Below are positions 47,374 to 55,585 of a stretch of DNA of 64,000 nucleotides, piece after piece (within the stretch, counting starts at the first letter, position 1; the number at the start of each line of letters is the position of its first letter). The notes beneath the pieces are model-generated. The model did not search any database, was not told where the DNA came from, and was given only the letters and a program-made list of their open reading frames with translations. Source of the DNA: MWBF01 sp040772005 (lineage in GTDB: Bacteria; Chloroflexota; Anaerolineae; CG2-30-64-16); assembly GCA_040772005.1 (NCBI GenBank), contig JAXGYZ010000005.1:124001-188000 (forward strand). The letters are read 5' to 3'. Both the position numbers and the translations under genes were made by a program.

Positions 47374-49266
47374 TTATTGGCGTCCGAAGGGGGAGAAAGC
47401 GGCGCCCCCTTCCTCGTAGAACTTGCCGAAGAATTCAACATAATGCAAACGTAATGCATGGATGGTGGGGCTGAATGCGCCCATCGCCAGGTTCAGCGCA
47501 TGGAAGAGCGCCGCGATAATCAGCCCCAGCCACACGCTGCCGACCATGCCCGCCATGTCGTTCGCAACCCGCGCCAGGTAGACGGATGCCAGGCCGATGG
47601 CCGCCAGACGCAGGTATGACAGCACGTTGCCGATGGTGCTGAGGATTTCGATGGGCGCCATCAGCAGGTTGGTCGGCCAATCGGCGCGCGCGAGGAGCGC
47701 GATGCCGACCAGCAGCGCGGCGACCGCAGGCGTGATGAGGCCACGCGGCAGCCGCTGCGTGGCCGCGGCGATGAGCAGGAAGACGGCCACCAGGCCGAGC
47801 AACAGCCCCCCGCGCTCCGCAAGCTGATGCTGCGACTTGCTGCGCCACGCCTGCCAGACACCCAGCAGCAGGCCGAGCACCACGTGACAGGCCCCCACGG
47901 CAATGGTCATCAGCAGCAAACTGGACACGGCTTGGGGATCCTCGCGGGCGAGCCAGAGCGGGTGCAGGCCGATGCGGTGGCCGAGGGTGCCGAGGAACTC
48001 GCCGTACATGAAGCCGAACACTACGGCCCAACCGCTGCCAAGCGCCAGAATGCGGGCGAGATCGCGCAGCGTGGCGTTGTCGCGGAAGCGCCGCGCGGCC
48101 CACAGCGAGAGGCCGAGCAATGCCAGTCCGTACGCGACGTCGCCCAGCATCATGCCGAAGAACAGGGGCATGAAGAAGGCCATCAGGCTCGCGGGGTCGA
48201 GCGTGCCATAGCGGGGCAGGGCCAGCAGCCGGATGAAGAACTCGAAGGGGCGGGCAACCGCCGCGTTCTCCAGCATGATGGGCGCGGCCCGGCGTTCCGC
48301 AGCGGTCAGGGGCAGCGCCTCGACGATGACCTGGCTGCCGGCCCGCTCAGCCAGCGCCGCTTCCAGCCGGGGGAGCGCGGCGGTCGGCGTCCAGCCGGTC
48401 AGCACGAACGCGTAATCGGTTTCCGCGAGCTGGCTAATGACCTCGAGTTGAGCCAGCCGGGCGCGCAGGGCTGTCGCGGCCGCGGCCCAGGCCGCGCGCC
48501 ACTGCTGCGCCAGCGCGTGCAGCCCGGCGTTCACGCTGGCAATCTCCGTGCCCACCTCGGCCAGGCGGCGCTCGATGTGGACCAGGGCCTGCTGGAGCGA
48601 CATGCCGCTCATGTCCGGCGGCAGGCGCACCTGGGTCACCTGCTCGCGGCCGAGCAGGTTGTGCATCTCCGCGGAGATGCTGCGCGGAAAGACTACCAGT
48701 GCGCCGATGGTCTCGCTGTCCAGCGGCGCGGAGACAATCGTGTACTTCAGCTCACTCAGTTCTTTGAGGGTCTGGTCGAGCAGGTCCAGCACCTCGCGGT
48801 AGCGGCGGTCCAGCAGCAGGGCGATGGTTTCGTAATCCCGGAACTCCGGCAGGTTGGAGGTCAGGGGGAGCAGGCGGGTGAGGGTGGCCTGGTAGCGCGG
48901 GAGCGAGACCTGTTCGTGGAGGAGTGCGTCGCGTCGCTGTGCGAGCGCCTGAACCTGGGGCATGACCTCGTCCAGCTCGGCGCGCAGGGCCTTCATGTCC
49001 ACCGGTGGCGGTTGGGCGGGCGGCGGAGGCGGCTGCACGATGTCCGGCGGGGGGAGGATGGCGAGCATGGCGTCCAGCCGGGCGAGCAGGAAACGGGCCT
49101 CTTCGCGCTGGCCCAGCCGGTCGACATCCAGCGCCATTGCGCGCAGCGCGAGGGACTCCTTCGCCGGCTCGACCTGCACGAGCGCCAGCTCCTGCAGTAC
49201 GGCCAGCGTGCTGTCGAGGCAGGCCTTATGCCCCAGGATGCGCACCTTCGTCATCGGGACAATCAT
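47374..49266 (-). CDS. V-type ATP synthase subunit I (a-subunit)
   Basis: The ATG at 49266 follows AGGAGAAGGTGAC. The 630-residue protein has a soluble N-terminal half with coiled coils (to about residue 340). The membrane half has about seven helices: PLFFGMMLGDVAYGLALLGL, SGWAVVFGFMYGEFLGTLG, LLMTIAVGACHVVLGLLLGV and SYLRLAAIGLASVYLARVAN. The last contains the conserved Arg opposite the c-ring Glu. It is the stator channel for ion flow. The following gene upstream is subunit G, separated by a repeat. Confidence 0.95.
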   Translation of the reverse strand: MIVPMTKVRILGHKACLDSTLAVLQELALVQVEPAKESLALRAMALDVDRLGQREEARFLLARLDAMLAILPPPDIVQPPPPPAQPPPVDMKALRAELDEVMPQVQALAQRRDALLHEQVSLPRYQATLTRLLPLTSNLPEFRDYETIALLLDRRYREVLDLLDQTLKELSELKYTIVSAPLDSETIGALVVFPRSISAEMHNLLGREQVTQVRLPPDMSGMSLQQALVHIERRLAEVGTEIASVNAGLHALAQQWRAAWAAAATALRARLAQLEVISQLAETDYAFVLTGWTPTAALPRLEAALAERAGSQVIVEALPLTAAERRAAPIMLENAAVARPFEFFIRLLALPRYGTLDPASLMAFFMPLFFGMMLGDVAYGLALLGLSLWAARRFRDNATLRDLARILALGSGWAVVFGFMYGEFLGTLGHRIGLHPLWLAREDPQAVSSLLLMTIAVGACHVVLGLLLGVWQAWRSKSQHQLAERGGLLLGLVAVFLLIAAATQRLPRGLITPAVAALLVGIALLARADWPTNLLMAPIEILSTIGNVLSYLRLAAIGLASVYLARVANDMAGMVGSVWLGLIIAALFHALNLAMGAFSPTIHALRLHYVEFFGKFYEEGGAAFSPFGRQ

Positions 49267-49340
49267 TGTCACCTTCTCCTGGAGTTCGGTCCGTTTTGGG
49301 CGGTTGATAGAGATTAATCGTTCATTTTGGTAATCGGTGT

Positions 49341-49418
49341 GAGGAGTTCCGCATCCTCAGATGCGGAACTCCTCACCTGGGCGACAGTGCCGTTTGCATC
49401 TGAGGATGCAAACTCCTC
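49341..49418. repeat. GCATCCTCAGATGC palindromic repeats in the I/G gap
   Basis: GAGGAGTTCCGCATCCTCAG begins a near-perfect palindrome (49341-49374). GTTTGCATCTGAGGATGCAA (49392-49411) is the opposite-sense partner, followed by ACTCCTC. Same two units as at 42645-42710. Confidence 0.8.
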
Positions 49419-49435
49419 TGGCTCATTCGCAGATT

Positions 49436-49795
49436 TCAGTCGCCGGGCACCTTTTCAGACAGCCCATGCGGCAGGACGTAGGCCACGATGGCTTCCACCG
49501 CCGCGGCCTCGCGCAGCCGGGCACGCGCACGAATCTGTGCCGCGTCCTCATCCGCCGCAGCCAGCATCCGCTCGGCTTCGGCGGCCAGTTCGCGGCGGGC
49601 TACTTCGAGCGCGGCGGCGACCTCTGTACGCGCGTCCAGCCGCGCCTGCTGCTCGAGATCCTTCGCCTGAGATTGGGCGCGGGCGATTCGTACTTCGGCG
49701 TCCAGTTCGGCCTGCCGGATGCGCTGTGCTGCGGCCTGCTCTGCATGGCGGATGGCGGTCAGCGGGTCTGCGACCCGCGGGTCGGCGGCCTGCAT
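49436..49795 (-). CDS. V-type ATP synthase subunit G/H (peripheral stalk)
   Basis: The 119-residue protein is almost wholly a Lys/Arg/Glu/Ala-rich helix (AIRHAEQAAAQRIRQAELDA, AKDLEQQARLDARTEVAAA, RRELAAEAERMLAAADEDA). This is the long coiled-coil pattern of subunit G/H. It would dimerise with subunit E to form the stator stalk. The ATG shares a base with the TGA of subunit D (TGATG), implying coupling. Assignment is by pattern and operon place, since sequence conservation is low. Confidence 0.82.
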   Translation of the reverse strand: MQAADPRVADPLTAIRHAEQAAAQRIRQAELDAEVRIARAQSQAKDLEQQARLDARTEVAAALEVARRELAAEAERMLAAADEDAAQIRARARLREAAAVEAIVAYVLPHGLSEKVPGD

Positions 49796-50436
49796 CAGTC
49801 CCCCTCCGTGCTGCGCTCCAGGCGGGATTGCTGGAGCCGCTTGAAGCGGAAGATGTTCTCCCGCTCGCGTTCCTCAAGCATCATCTGGATGTAGTCCTTT
49901 TCGGCACGCAGCCGCGGCAGCAAGACGTGCTCCAGCGCGTTCATGCGCCGCGTAGTGGAACGGATTTCCTGGGCCAGCCGTCGCAGCCGGATCTCCTGGC
50001 TGGACAGCGTGAGCATCAGCCCGACGACGTTCTCGAAGCGGTCCGCGACCGCGTCGATGCGCGGGGTGGTAGTCGTCAGGGCATAACCGCGCTCATTCAG
50101 CCGCCGGCTGACGGGCGGCGCGGCCAGTTCGGGCACCTGCACGCCCATGATGTTGGCGACGCGCGCCTCGACCTGGATGCCCTTGCGCGTGGCGAGGGCG
50201 GCGGAGCGCAGGGCCTCGGGCCCGTCGTAGGCTTCAGCCTCCGCAAGCGCAAGGCGCGCGTCGGCCGCGGCCTCGTCGAGAGCGTCGCTGCGCACCATGA
50301 CCTGTTCGGCCAGCTTTTGCAGTTCCTTGATGAGTGCGTTACGTTTGTCGGTGAGGAGGTCCCGGCCCTGCTGCGCCAGCTCGATCTGCGCGCGGCGCGC
50401 GAGCAGGTTCATGCGAGTTGGGCTGGCGTGTTCCAC
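49795..50436 (-). CDS. V-type ATP synthase subunit D
   Basis: A GTG start at 50436 is chosen because GGAGG stands 7 bases upstream and the product begins MEHASPTRMNLLARRAQIEL, the canonical start. The longer frame to 50532 lacks a site. The 213-residue protein has the two long helices of the central rotor shaft (RDLLTDKRNALIKELQKLA and LAQEIRSTTRRMNALEHVLL), then PRLRAEKDYIQMMLEERERE. It is the first gene of the nine-gene V-ATPase operon. Confidence 0.93.
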   Translation of the reverse strand: MEHASPTRMNLLARRAQIELAQQGRDLLTDKRNALIKELQKLAEQVMVRSDALDEAAADARLALAEAEAYDGPEALRSAALATRKGIQVEARVANIMGVQVPELAAPPVSRRLNERGYALTTTTPRIDAVADRFENVVGLMLTLSSQEIRLRRLAQEIRSTTRRMNALEHVLLPRLRAEKDYIQMMLEERERENIFRFKRLQQSRLERSTEGD

Positions 50437-50551
50437 TGTCAAGCCTCCAGTGTGTGAGCCATCGTTCTGAGGTCGGAAGAGCTTGTCGCCGGGATTGTGC
50501 CTAATTCTACTACAAGCCGTAGGGTTTGACAAGGCCTTTATGGATTCCTGC

Positions 50552-50581
50552 TTGACAGTCGCTCAGTGCGTATGCTATTTT
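50552..50581 (+). promoter_or_regulatory. Candidate promoter for the SDR gene
   Basis: TTGACA at 50552-50557 is followed after 18 bases by TATTTT (50576-50581). The expected transcription start is near 50588, about 42 bases before the ATG. The region also must carry the V-ATPase promoter on the other strand, which was not identified. Confidence 0.45.
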
Positions 50582-50629
50582 GCCCCCGCTGAAAGTCGGC
50601 AAGTCCTCATCCACGACAAGGAGCGTTTT

Positions 50630-51442
50630 ATGCTGCTCAAGGATCGGGTCGTCATCATCACCGGCGCGAGCAAGGGGCTGGGCGTCGGCATCGCAGAGAC
50701 GTGCGCGGCCGAAGGCGCCCGCGTGGTGCTGGCCGCGCGCAGCTTCGATAAGCTGGCGGAGCTGGCCGGGCGGATCCGCGCGGGGGGCGGCACGGCGCAC
50801 CCGGTGCGCTGCGACGTGGGCCGGCTGGACGACCTGGCTAGCCTGGTCGCGGAGACCGTGAGCACGTTCGGCCGCATCGACGGCCTGGTCAACAACGCAG
50901 GCGTCAACTACGTCAAGCCGTTCCTCGAAACTACGGAGGAGGACTGGGAGCGGGTCATCAGCATCGACCTCAAGGGCTCGTTCTTCCTGACGCAGATGGT
51001 CGCGCAGCAGATGGTGCGCCAGGCGCCGCGCGGGGGCGCGATCGTGCAGATTGCCAGCGTGCATACGTATGCCTCGGTCGCGGGCGCGTCACCCTACGAT
51101 GCGGCGAAGCACGGCATGGTCGGCTTCAGCAAGGCTGCGGCCATCGAGCTGGCGCGCGAGGGCGTGCGCATCAACGTGCTGTCGCCGGGGCTGTGCCGCA
51201 CGGAGATCTGGCAGGGCTTAATCGAGGCTGCGCCCAGCGAGGAGGCGTGCCTGGCATACTGGAACGCGAACATCCCCGCTGAGCGGCTGGTGGAGCCGGA
51301 GGAGATCGGCCGGGCGTGCGTGTTCCTGCTGAGCGACTACAGCAGCGCGCTGACCGGCGCGAACATCATGGCCGACCTGGGGATGACGAGCCAGTTGGTC
51401 AGCCGGGAGCCGTATAAGTCGAAGGTAATCGTCGGGACGTAG
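50630..51442 (+). CDS. Short-chain dehydrogenase/reductase (classical SDR)
   Basis: The ATG at 50630 follows AAGGAGCGTTTT. The 270-residue enzyme has TGASKGLGVGIAETC (cofactor loop), IDGLVNNAGVNYVKPF, the catalytic Ser in GGAIVQIASVHTYASVAG and the Tyr-x3-Lys in ASPYDAAKHGMVGFSKAAAI. LSPGLCRTEIW and a C-terminal GANIMADLGM are also present. It should oxidise or reduce an alcohol or keto group with NAD(P). It is probably gluconate/sugar-alcohol-like, but no substrate can be assigned. Confidence 0.92.
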   Translation: MLLKDRVVIITGASKGLGVGIAETCAAEGARVVLAARSFDKLAELAGRIRAGGGTAHPVRCDVGRLDDLASLVAETVSTFGRIDGLVNNAGVNYVKPFLETTEEDWERVISIDLKGSFFLTQMVAQQMVRQAPRGGAIVQIASVHTYASVAGASPYDAAKHGMVGFSKAAAIELAREGVRINVLSPGLCRTEIWQGLIEAAPSEEACLAYWNANIPAERLVEPEEIGRACVFLLSDYSSALTGANIMADLGMTSQLVSREPYKSKVIVGT

Positions 51443-51470
51443 TGAGTGGGGGCATTGGCGCGTTTCGCAG

Positions 51471-51579
51471 TGGGGGCGCGGCCATCGCGAATACGCGAAT
51501 AGCATGCGTCGCGGCGGGGGACATTCGCGTATTCGTGCCCGGCGCCGCAGCGCCATTCGCGTATTCGCGATGGCCGCGC
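51471..51579. repeat. Inverted repeat, GCGGCCATCGCGAATACGCG family (copy 3)
   Basis: The left arm GCGGCCATCGCGAATACGCG (51479-51498, with AAT following) pairs with the right arm ATTCGCGTATTCGCGATGGC (51555-51574). Inner ATTCGCGTATTCG copies are present. It is immediately upstream of an extended -10 promoter. Confidence 0.85.
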
Positions 51580-51583
51580 TTTG

Positions 51584-51592
51584 TGCTATACT
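51584..51592 (+). promoter_or_regulatory. Extended -10 promoter of the beta-propeller lipoprotein gene
   Basis: TGCTATACT is an extended -10 (TGn followed by TATACT, 51587-51592). The -35 position would lie inside the right arm of the repeat at 51555-51579. The expected transcript start is near 51599, with a very short leader before the start codon at 51614. Confidence 0.5.
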
Positions 51593-51613
51593 TGTACTGA
51601 CTTACTGATGAGG

Positions 51614-52693
51614 ATGGGTGAGATATTGTATCGGATGTTGTTTATCGGGCTGCTGACCGTGCTGATGGTTGCTGCGTGCAGCGGGGCCAGCCCCAGCCAG
51701 GGCACCCCCGTGCCCGAACCGGTTGCGACAGCGATAGCTGCTCCGACCGAGGCAACCGCGGCGGAAACCCCGGCCACTGAGCGGGAGCCGGTCGTGCGCG
51801 AGTACCCCGTCCCGGCGGGCGGGCGGCCGCACGATGTCGCGCCCGCGGCGGACGGGACGGTCTGGTACACGGCGCAGGGGGCCGGCGAGCTGGGCCGGCT
51901 CGATCCCGAGACCGGCGAGGTGGAGCGGATCCCGCTGGGGGAGGGGGCGCAAGGCCCGCGCTCGGCCCCGCACGGCGTGATCGTCGGGCCGGATGGCGCG
52001 GCCTGGGTGACGGACAGCGGCCTGAACGCGATCGTGCGCGTCGATGCCGAGACGCTCGCCGTGCAGCGGTTCCCGCTGGCCGCCGAGCAGCCCGCGAATC
52101 TCAATACAGCCGCCTTCGACGGCCGCGGCATCCTGTGGTTCACCGGCCAGTACGGCTACTACGGCCGCGTGGACCCTGAGAGCGGCCAAGTCGAGGTCTT
52201 CGACGCGCCGGGAGGGCAGGGCCCGTACGGCATTGCCACGACGCCGTCCGGGGAGGTCTACTACGCGTCGCTGGCCGGTAGCCACATCGCCCGCATCGAC
52301 ACCGACACGGGGGAGGCCACCGTCATCCAGCCGCCGACGCCGGGCCAGGGCGCGCGGCGGGTCTGGTCCGACTCGCGCGGCCGGATATGGGTAAGCGAGT
52401 GGAACGCGGGCCAGCTCGGCATGTACGACCCGGCCGCGGACGCGTGGCGCGAATGGAAGCTGCCGGGCGACAGGCCGCGGGCCTACGCCGTGTATGTCGA
52501 CGACCAGGACCAGGTGTGGGTCAGCGATTTCGGTGCGAACACGCTGGTCCGCTTCGACCCGGAAACCGAGCAGTTCACGTCGTACCCGCTCCCGAGCCCG
52601 AATGCCCAGGTGCGTCAGATATTGGGGCGGCCGGGGGAGGTGTGGGGCGCGGAGTCGGGCGCGGATGCCCTCGTGGTGATCGATAGCCGGTGA
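51614..52693 (+). CDS. Secreted beta-propeller lipoprotein, Vgb (streptogramin lyase)-like
   Basis: The product starts GEILYRMLFIGLLTVLMVAA then CSGASP, a lipoprotein signal with Cys as the lipidation site. ATG at 51608 or 51635 could serve instead. A Pro/Thr/Ala-rich linker precedes a seven-bladed propeller with repeats such as PHDVAPAADGTVWYTAQGAG, WVTDSGLNAIVRVDAETL, LWFTGQYGYYGRVDPESGQ and VWVSDFGANTLVRFDPETEQ. This is the fold of virginiamycin B lyase. The lyase itself is cytosolic, so a surface-exposed lipoprotein of this fold is more likely a binding or scaffold protein. Confidence 0.8.
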   Translation: MGEILYRMLFIGLLTVLMVAACSGASPSQGTPVPEPVATAIAAPTEATAAETPATEREPVVREYPVPAGGRPHDVAPAADGTVWYTAQGAGELGRLDPETGEVERIPLGEGAQGPRSAPHGVIVGPDGAAWVTDSGLNAIVRVDAETLAVQRFPLAAEQPANLNTAAFDGRGILWFTGQYGYYGRVDPESGQVEVFDAPGGQGPYGIATTPSGEVYYASLAGSHIARIDTDTGEATVIQPPTPGQGARRVWSDSRGRIWVSEWNAGQLGMYDPAADAWREWKLPGDRPRAYAVYVDDQDQVWVSDFGANTLVRFDPETEQFTSYPLPSPNAQVRQILGRPGEVWGAESGADALVVIDSR

Positions 52694-52709
52694 GCGCCAC
52701 GTAGAAGAC

Positions 52710-52781
52710 TGGAGTCGAGGCTTTAGCCGGTGAGGCTGGCTAAGCTGGTACATGCCCAAACCGGCTGAAGCCTGGACTCCA
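52710..52781. repeat. Inverted repeat, GGAGTCGAGGCTTTAGCCGG family (copy 2)
   Basis: The left arm TGGAGTCGAGGCTTTAGCCG (52710-52729) pairs with CGGCTGAAGCCTGGACTCCA (52762-52781). Copy 1 is at 4257-4332. Confidence 0.85.
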
Positions 52782-52848
52782 ATAATCTGCCGATGTCTCA
52801 GTTCCCCGCTATTCAGTTTCAGGATTTCTTTCACAACATCCTATTCTA

Positions 52849-52877
52849 TTGACAATAAAGTTGTTCGGGTATAGATT
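52849..52877 (+). promoter_or_regulatory. Candidate promoter of the cysteine-rich protein gene
   Basis: TTGACA at 52849-52854 lies in an AT-rich patch. The likely -10 is TATAGA (52870-52875, 15-base spacer) or TAGATT (52872-52877, 17-base spacer). It is 54-82 bases upstream of the ATG at 52931. Confidence 0.55.
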
Positions 52878-52930
52878 GGGGTCACGCAATGGCGCTGCCA
52901 GCCGCAAACCGGTCACGTGGAGGCTTTGCC

Positions 52931-55210
52931 ATGACTGACAGACCGCCAAAACCTGGCGATCGACCCACCCCACCCCAGGACGACGACTTTGACGCTGACT
53001 TTCAAGCCGCGTTCAAGGCATTGCTCGACGCACTCGGGCAGATGCAGCAATGGACGAACGAGCCAGTCGACTTTGCGCAACTCGCCCGGGAACCCGACCG
53101 GCCGGTCCCGGACTGCGAGGAAGAGTACACGTTCGCGACGCGGATGGTGGAGCAGTTCTTCACCGACGACGTCGCGATCGGCCTCCTGCCGCCGGAAGCC
53201 AGGGACCTGCTGGGGCCTGTCGACCGCTGGTCCTGGTGTCTCCGGCACATTCGCTGCTGCCTGATCTTCGGCTGGCTGCTCTGCCGCCGCCCCTTCACCT
53301 TCCGGTCCTTCGTCTACTACCTCTACCGCTACTGGCTGTGCGTCCGGCACGCGGTGGGGGTTTCCGTGCAGTCTCCGCCCACCCTGGAGGAGCGCGACGA
53401 CTTCCAGAAGCTGGTGCAGGTCCTGGTGAGCTCGTACCGGCCGTACCTGGCGGATCAACTCGCCACGCTCGACCTGGCCTCCGGCATTCCGGATGAGGTC
53501 TTTGCCTCGCGCATCGATTGCCACGAGGGGGACGAGGAGGCCGCCGCGATCCTCGAGCGCCTGCTCAGCGCGGACACGGCCCCACTCCTGCTTGGCAGGA
53601 AAGCCTTCGACAGCCACAGCCAGGAGAAGTGGTTCTGGTTCTGCCGCTGCTGGTGCCTGTGCGCCATCCGGCTGGGGTGCTGCCTGGCGCGGGCCCAGAC
53701 CCAGGCCGACCGGGCACGCTGCCTGGCGTTCTACCGGAGGTGCCTCCGGCGCTGCTTTCAACCGCTGACATGTGATCTGACCTCGCCGGCCGACTGTGTG
53801 GCGGAGGAAGTCAACGCGGCGCTGAGCACACTCGCGGTGGCCGTGACCGGCACCGCGGGCGGCGCGGGCTTCAGCCACTACATCCTGGAGTGGTCGACCA
53901 ACAACGTCACGTACCATGCGAGCGACTTCCACTACCCGCCGATCCCTCCGGGTGGCGGCACGCAGGGCAACAACCCCGTGTTCGGCGGCCTGCTGGGCTA
54001 CTTCGACACGGGCTTCCACGATCCCGGGCTGTACTTCATCCGCCTGACCGTCTACTCGGTCACCGGCGCGACGTGCGTCGTCACGCGGAGCTTCGAACTG
54101 TTCAAGCAGGACGTTCGCATTCTGGGCGTCGATTCGTTCTTTGCGATGGACACAAGCTGGGCCGATCCGGCCGCACGGTTCGTCGAGAACGTGCCTGCGC
54201 TGTGCACCCGGCCTGCCGGAACGTTCGAGGCGTCGTTCGGCGACTGCCTGACCATCCAGGGCGGCGCGTTCGTCGGAGGGTGCGAGGACAAGAAGATCAA
54301 GCGCTACGAGATCGCCCTGAAGCCGGGCTTCGAGACCATTTGCAACACGCCCGGTTGGACGAACATCTGGGCCGTGGACTACAACACGCCGGCCCAGTAT
54401 CGCTTCATCAACTGGCGCACCGATTCGTCGGTGCTGACCAGCGTCTGGGCGCCCGATTGCATCCCGAACCCGTCGGGCACCGTGTGCTTCATACCGCCGT
54501 TCCGGATCGTGCCCGACGCGCTGTTGAGCCCGAGCTGCTGGAATTCGCACACGGGCGCGTGCGACCTGAGCGGGCTGTACACGCTGAAGCTGACCGTCCA
54601 GGCGACGGATGGCTCGACCTTCTGCGACACGCAGCGCATCTGGATCGACAACAAGCCGATCTGCGCGATGATCCGCATCGACGCCGTGCCGAAATGCGCG
54701 GACCTGTTCGTGAGCAAGTTTGCGCTGCCGCCGGACTGCAGCGTACCGTGGAGCCTGCCGGTCTCCGGCATCGCGTACGACGAGCTGATCGACCCGATCC
54801 TGCCGGCGGTGCGGCCCAACGACAACTTCGACCACTACATCGTCAAGGTCTCGAAGCAGGGCGGACCGACGATCCAGATCCCCATCGTGGGCCCCGGCGG
54901 GACCTGCTTCTTCGGCACCTCGCGCGTCGGCAATCCGGGCTCCACTTGCTCGCCGTGCAATCCGAGCAACCCCGACCCATCCGCGCTGTTCGGGATCCTG
55001 GCGCAGTTCGACCTGCGGGCGGTGGACCCGCTCTGCAAGCCGATGCTGCCCTATGCCGTGCCGGACTCGTTCACGATCCCGCGCGGCGACTGCTGCGTCT
55101 ACACGTTCAAACTCTGGGTGTACGATCGCACCATCCGCAACACGGGTGCGAACTGGGCCTACGACGAATGGCCGGTCAAGATCTGCAACGACCTGAGGCC
55201 GGTGCCGTGA
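52931..55210 (+). CDS. Cysteine-rich protein of unknown function with repeated beta domains
   Basis: The ATG at 52931 has GTGGAGG 8 bases upstream. The 759-residue product has no recognised family, no signal peptide and no clear membrane anchor. Residues about 10-60 are acidic and helical. About 95-275 is Cys- and Trp-rich (RWSWCLRHIRCCLIFGWLLC, WFWFCRCWCLCAIRLGCC and RRCLRRCFQPLTC). The rest seems to hold three beta-rich modules with shared cores: FSHYILEWSTNNVTY with YFIRLTVYSVTG; IKRYEIALKPGF with YTLKLTVQATDG; FDHYIVKVSKQGG with YTFKLWVYDRT. It may be a structural or binding protein stabilised by disulphides or metal. It has its own promoter and terminator. Confidence 0.6.
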   Translation: MTDRPPKPGDRPTPPQDDDFDADFQAAFKALLDALGQMQQWTNEPVDFAQLAREPDRPVPDCEEEYTFATRMVEQFFTDDVAIGLLPPEARDLLGPVDRWSWCLRHIRCCLIFGWLLCRRPFTFRSFVYYLYRYWLCVRHAVGVSVQSPPTLEERDDFQKLVQVLVSSYRPYLADQLATLDLASGIPDEVFASRIDCHEGDEEAAAILERLLSADTAPLLLGRKAFDSHSQEKWFWFCRCWCLCAIRLGCCLARAQTQADRARCLAFYRRCLRRCFQPLTCDLTSPADCVAEEVNAALSTLAVAVTGTAGGAGFSHYILEWSTNNVTYHASDFHYPPIPPGGGTQGNNPVFGGLLGYFDTGFHDPGLYFIRLTVYSVTGATCVVTRSFELFKQDVRILGVDSFFAMDTSWADPAARFVENVPALCTRPAGTFEASFGDCLTIQGGAFVGGCEDKKIKRYEIALKPGFETICNTPGWTNIWAVDYNTPAQYRFINWRTDSSVLTSVWAPDCIPNPSGTVCFIPPFRIVPDALLSPSCWNSHTGACDLSGLYTLKLTVQATDGSTFCDTQRIWIDNKPICAMIRIDAVPKCADLFVSKFALPPDCSVPWSLPVSGIAYDELIDPILPAVRPNDNFDHYIVKVSKQGGPTIQIPIVGPGGTCFFGTSRVGNPGSTCSPCNPSNPDPSALFGILAQFDLRAVDPLCKPMLPYAVPDSFTIPRGDCCVYTFKLWVYDRTIRNTGANWAYDEWPVKICNDLRPVP

Positions 55211-55585
55211 GGGAGTGAAACATAGACGGGACCTTCGAGTGGCCTGGGCGCCGCCTGGGCGACTCGAAGGTCTGCGTTTAATCCTCCATCTACGACCCTC
55301 GTTAAGGTATCTCCATCAACATTGTGGTAGGTCCGCCCTCAGTTTGTGCTTTTGCGTATAATGGATAGTTTGTGCTAGAATTTCGTTCTATCAAAGAGAA
55401 ATGCCTCGGGACCTAGTCAGGGCTTGGGGCATGACCAGAGCAAGGGGCGCCCTGGCAAGCGGGACTTACATGGGCCGCCCGTGTTCAATCTGAGGGCGGC
55501 CTGTGCATTTTCAGCCTCCTCCTGCATCGATTGATCGCTGCTATCCCGCGGGCGAAATAGCCCCTAGCCGAGGACTTCAACCTAC
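55211..55585. other. Intergenic region before the defence-like island
   Basis: No gene supported in 375 bases. It contains the terminator-like hairpin at 55230-55272. A TATAAT at 55357-55362 has no good -35 (GTCCGC at the expected place), so it may be a weak promoter for the downstream operon. Base composition is lower in GC than the flanks, as often seen at island edges. Confidence 0.45.
55230..55272 (+). terminator. Hairpin terminator after the cysteine-rich gene
   Basis: GACCTTCGAGT (55230-55240) and ACTCGAAGGTC (55262-55272) form an 11-base stem 20 bases after the TGA. The loop contains a smaller CCTGGGCG direct repeat. The tail TGCGTTTAATCC is only weakly U-rich. Confidence 0.6.

Noticed and set aside
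55357..55362. TATAAT as the promoter of the defence-like operon
   Set aside because: No acceptable -35 at 16-18 bases and no extended -10, so it is mentioned only as a weak possibility.
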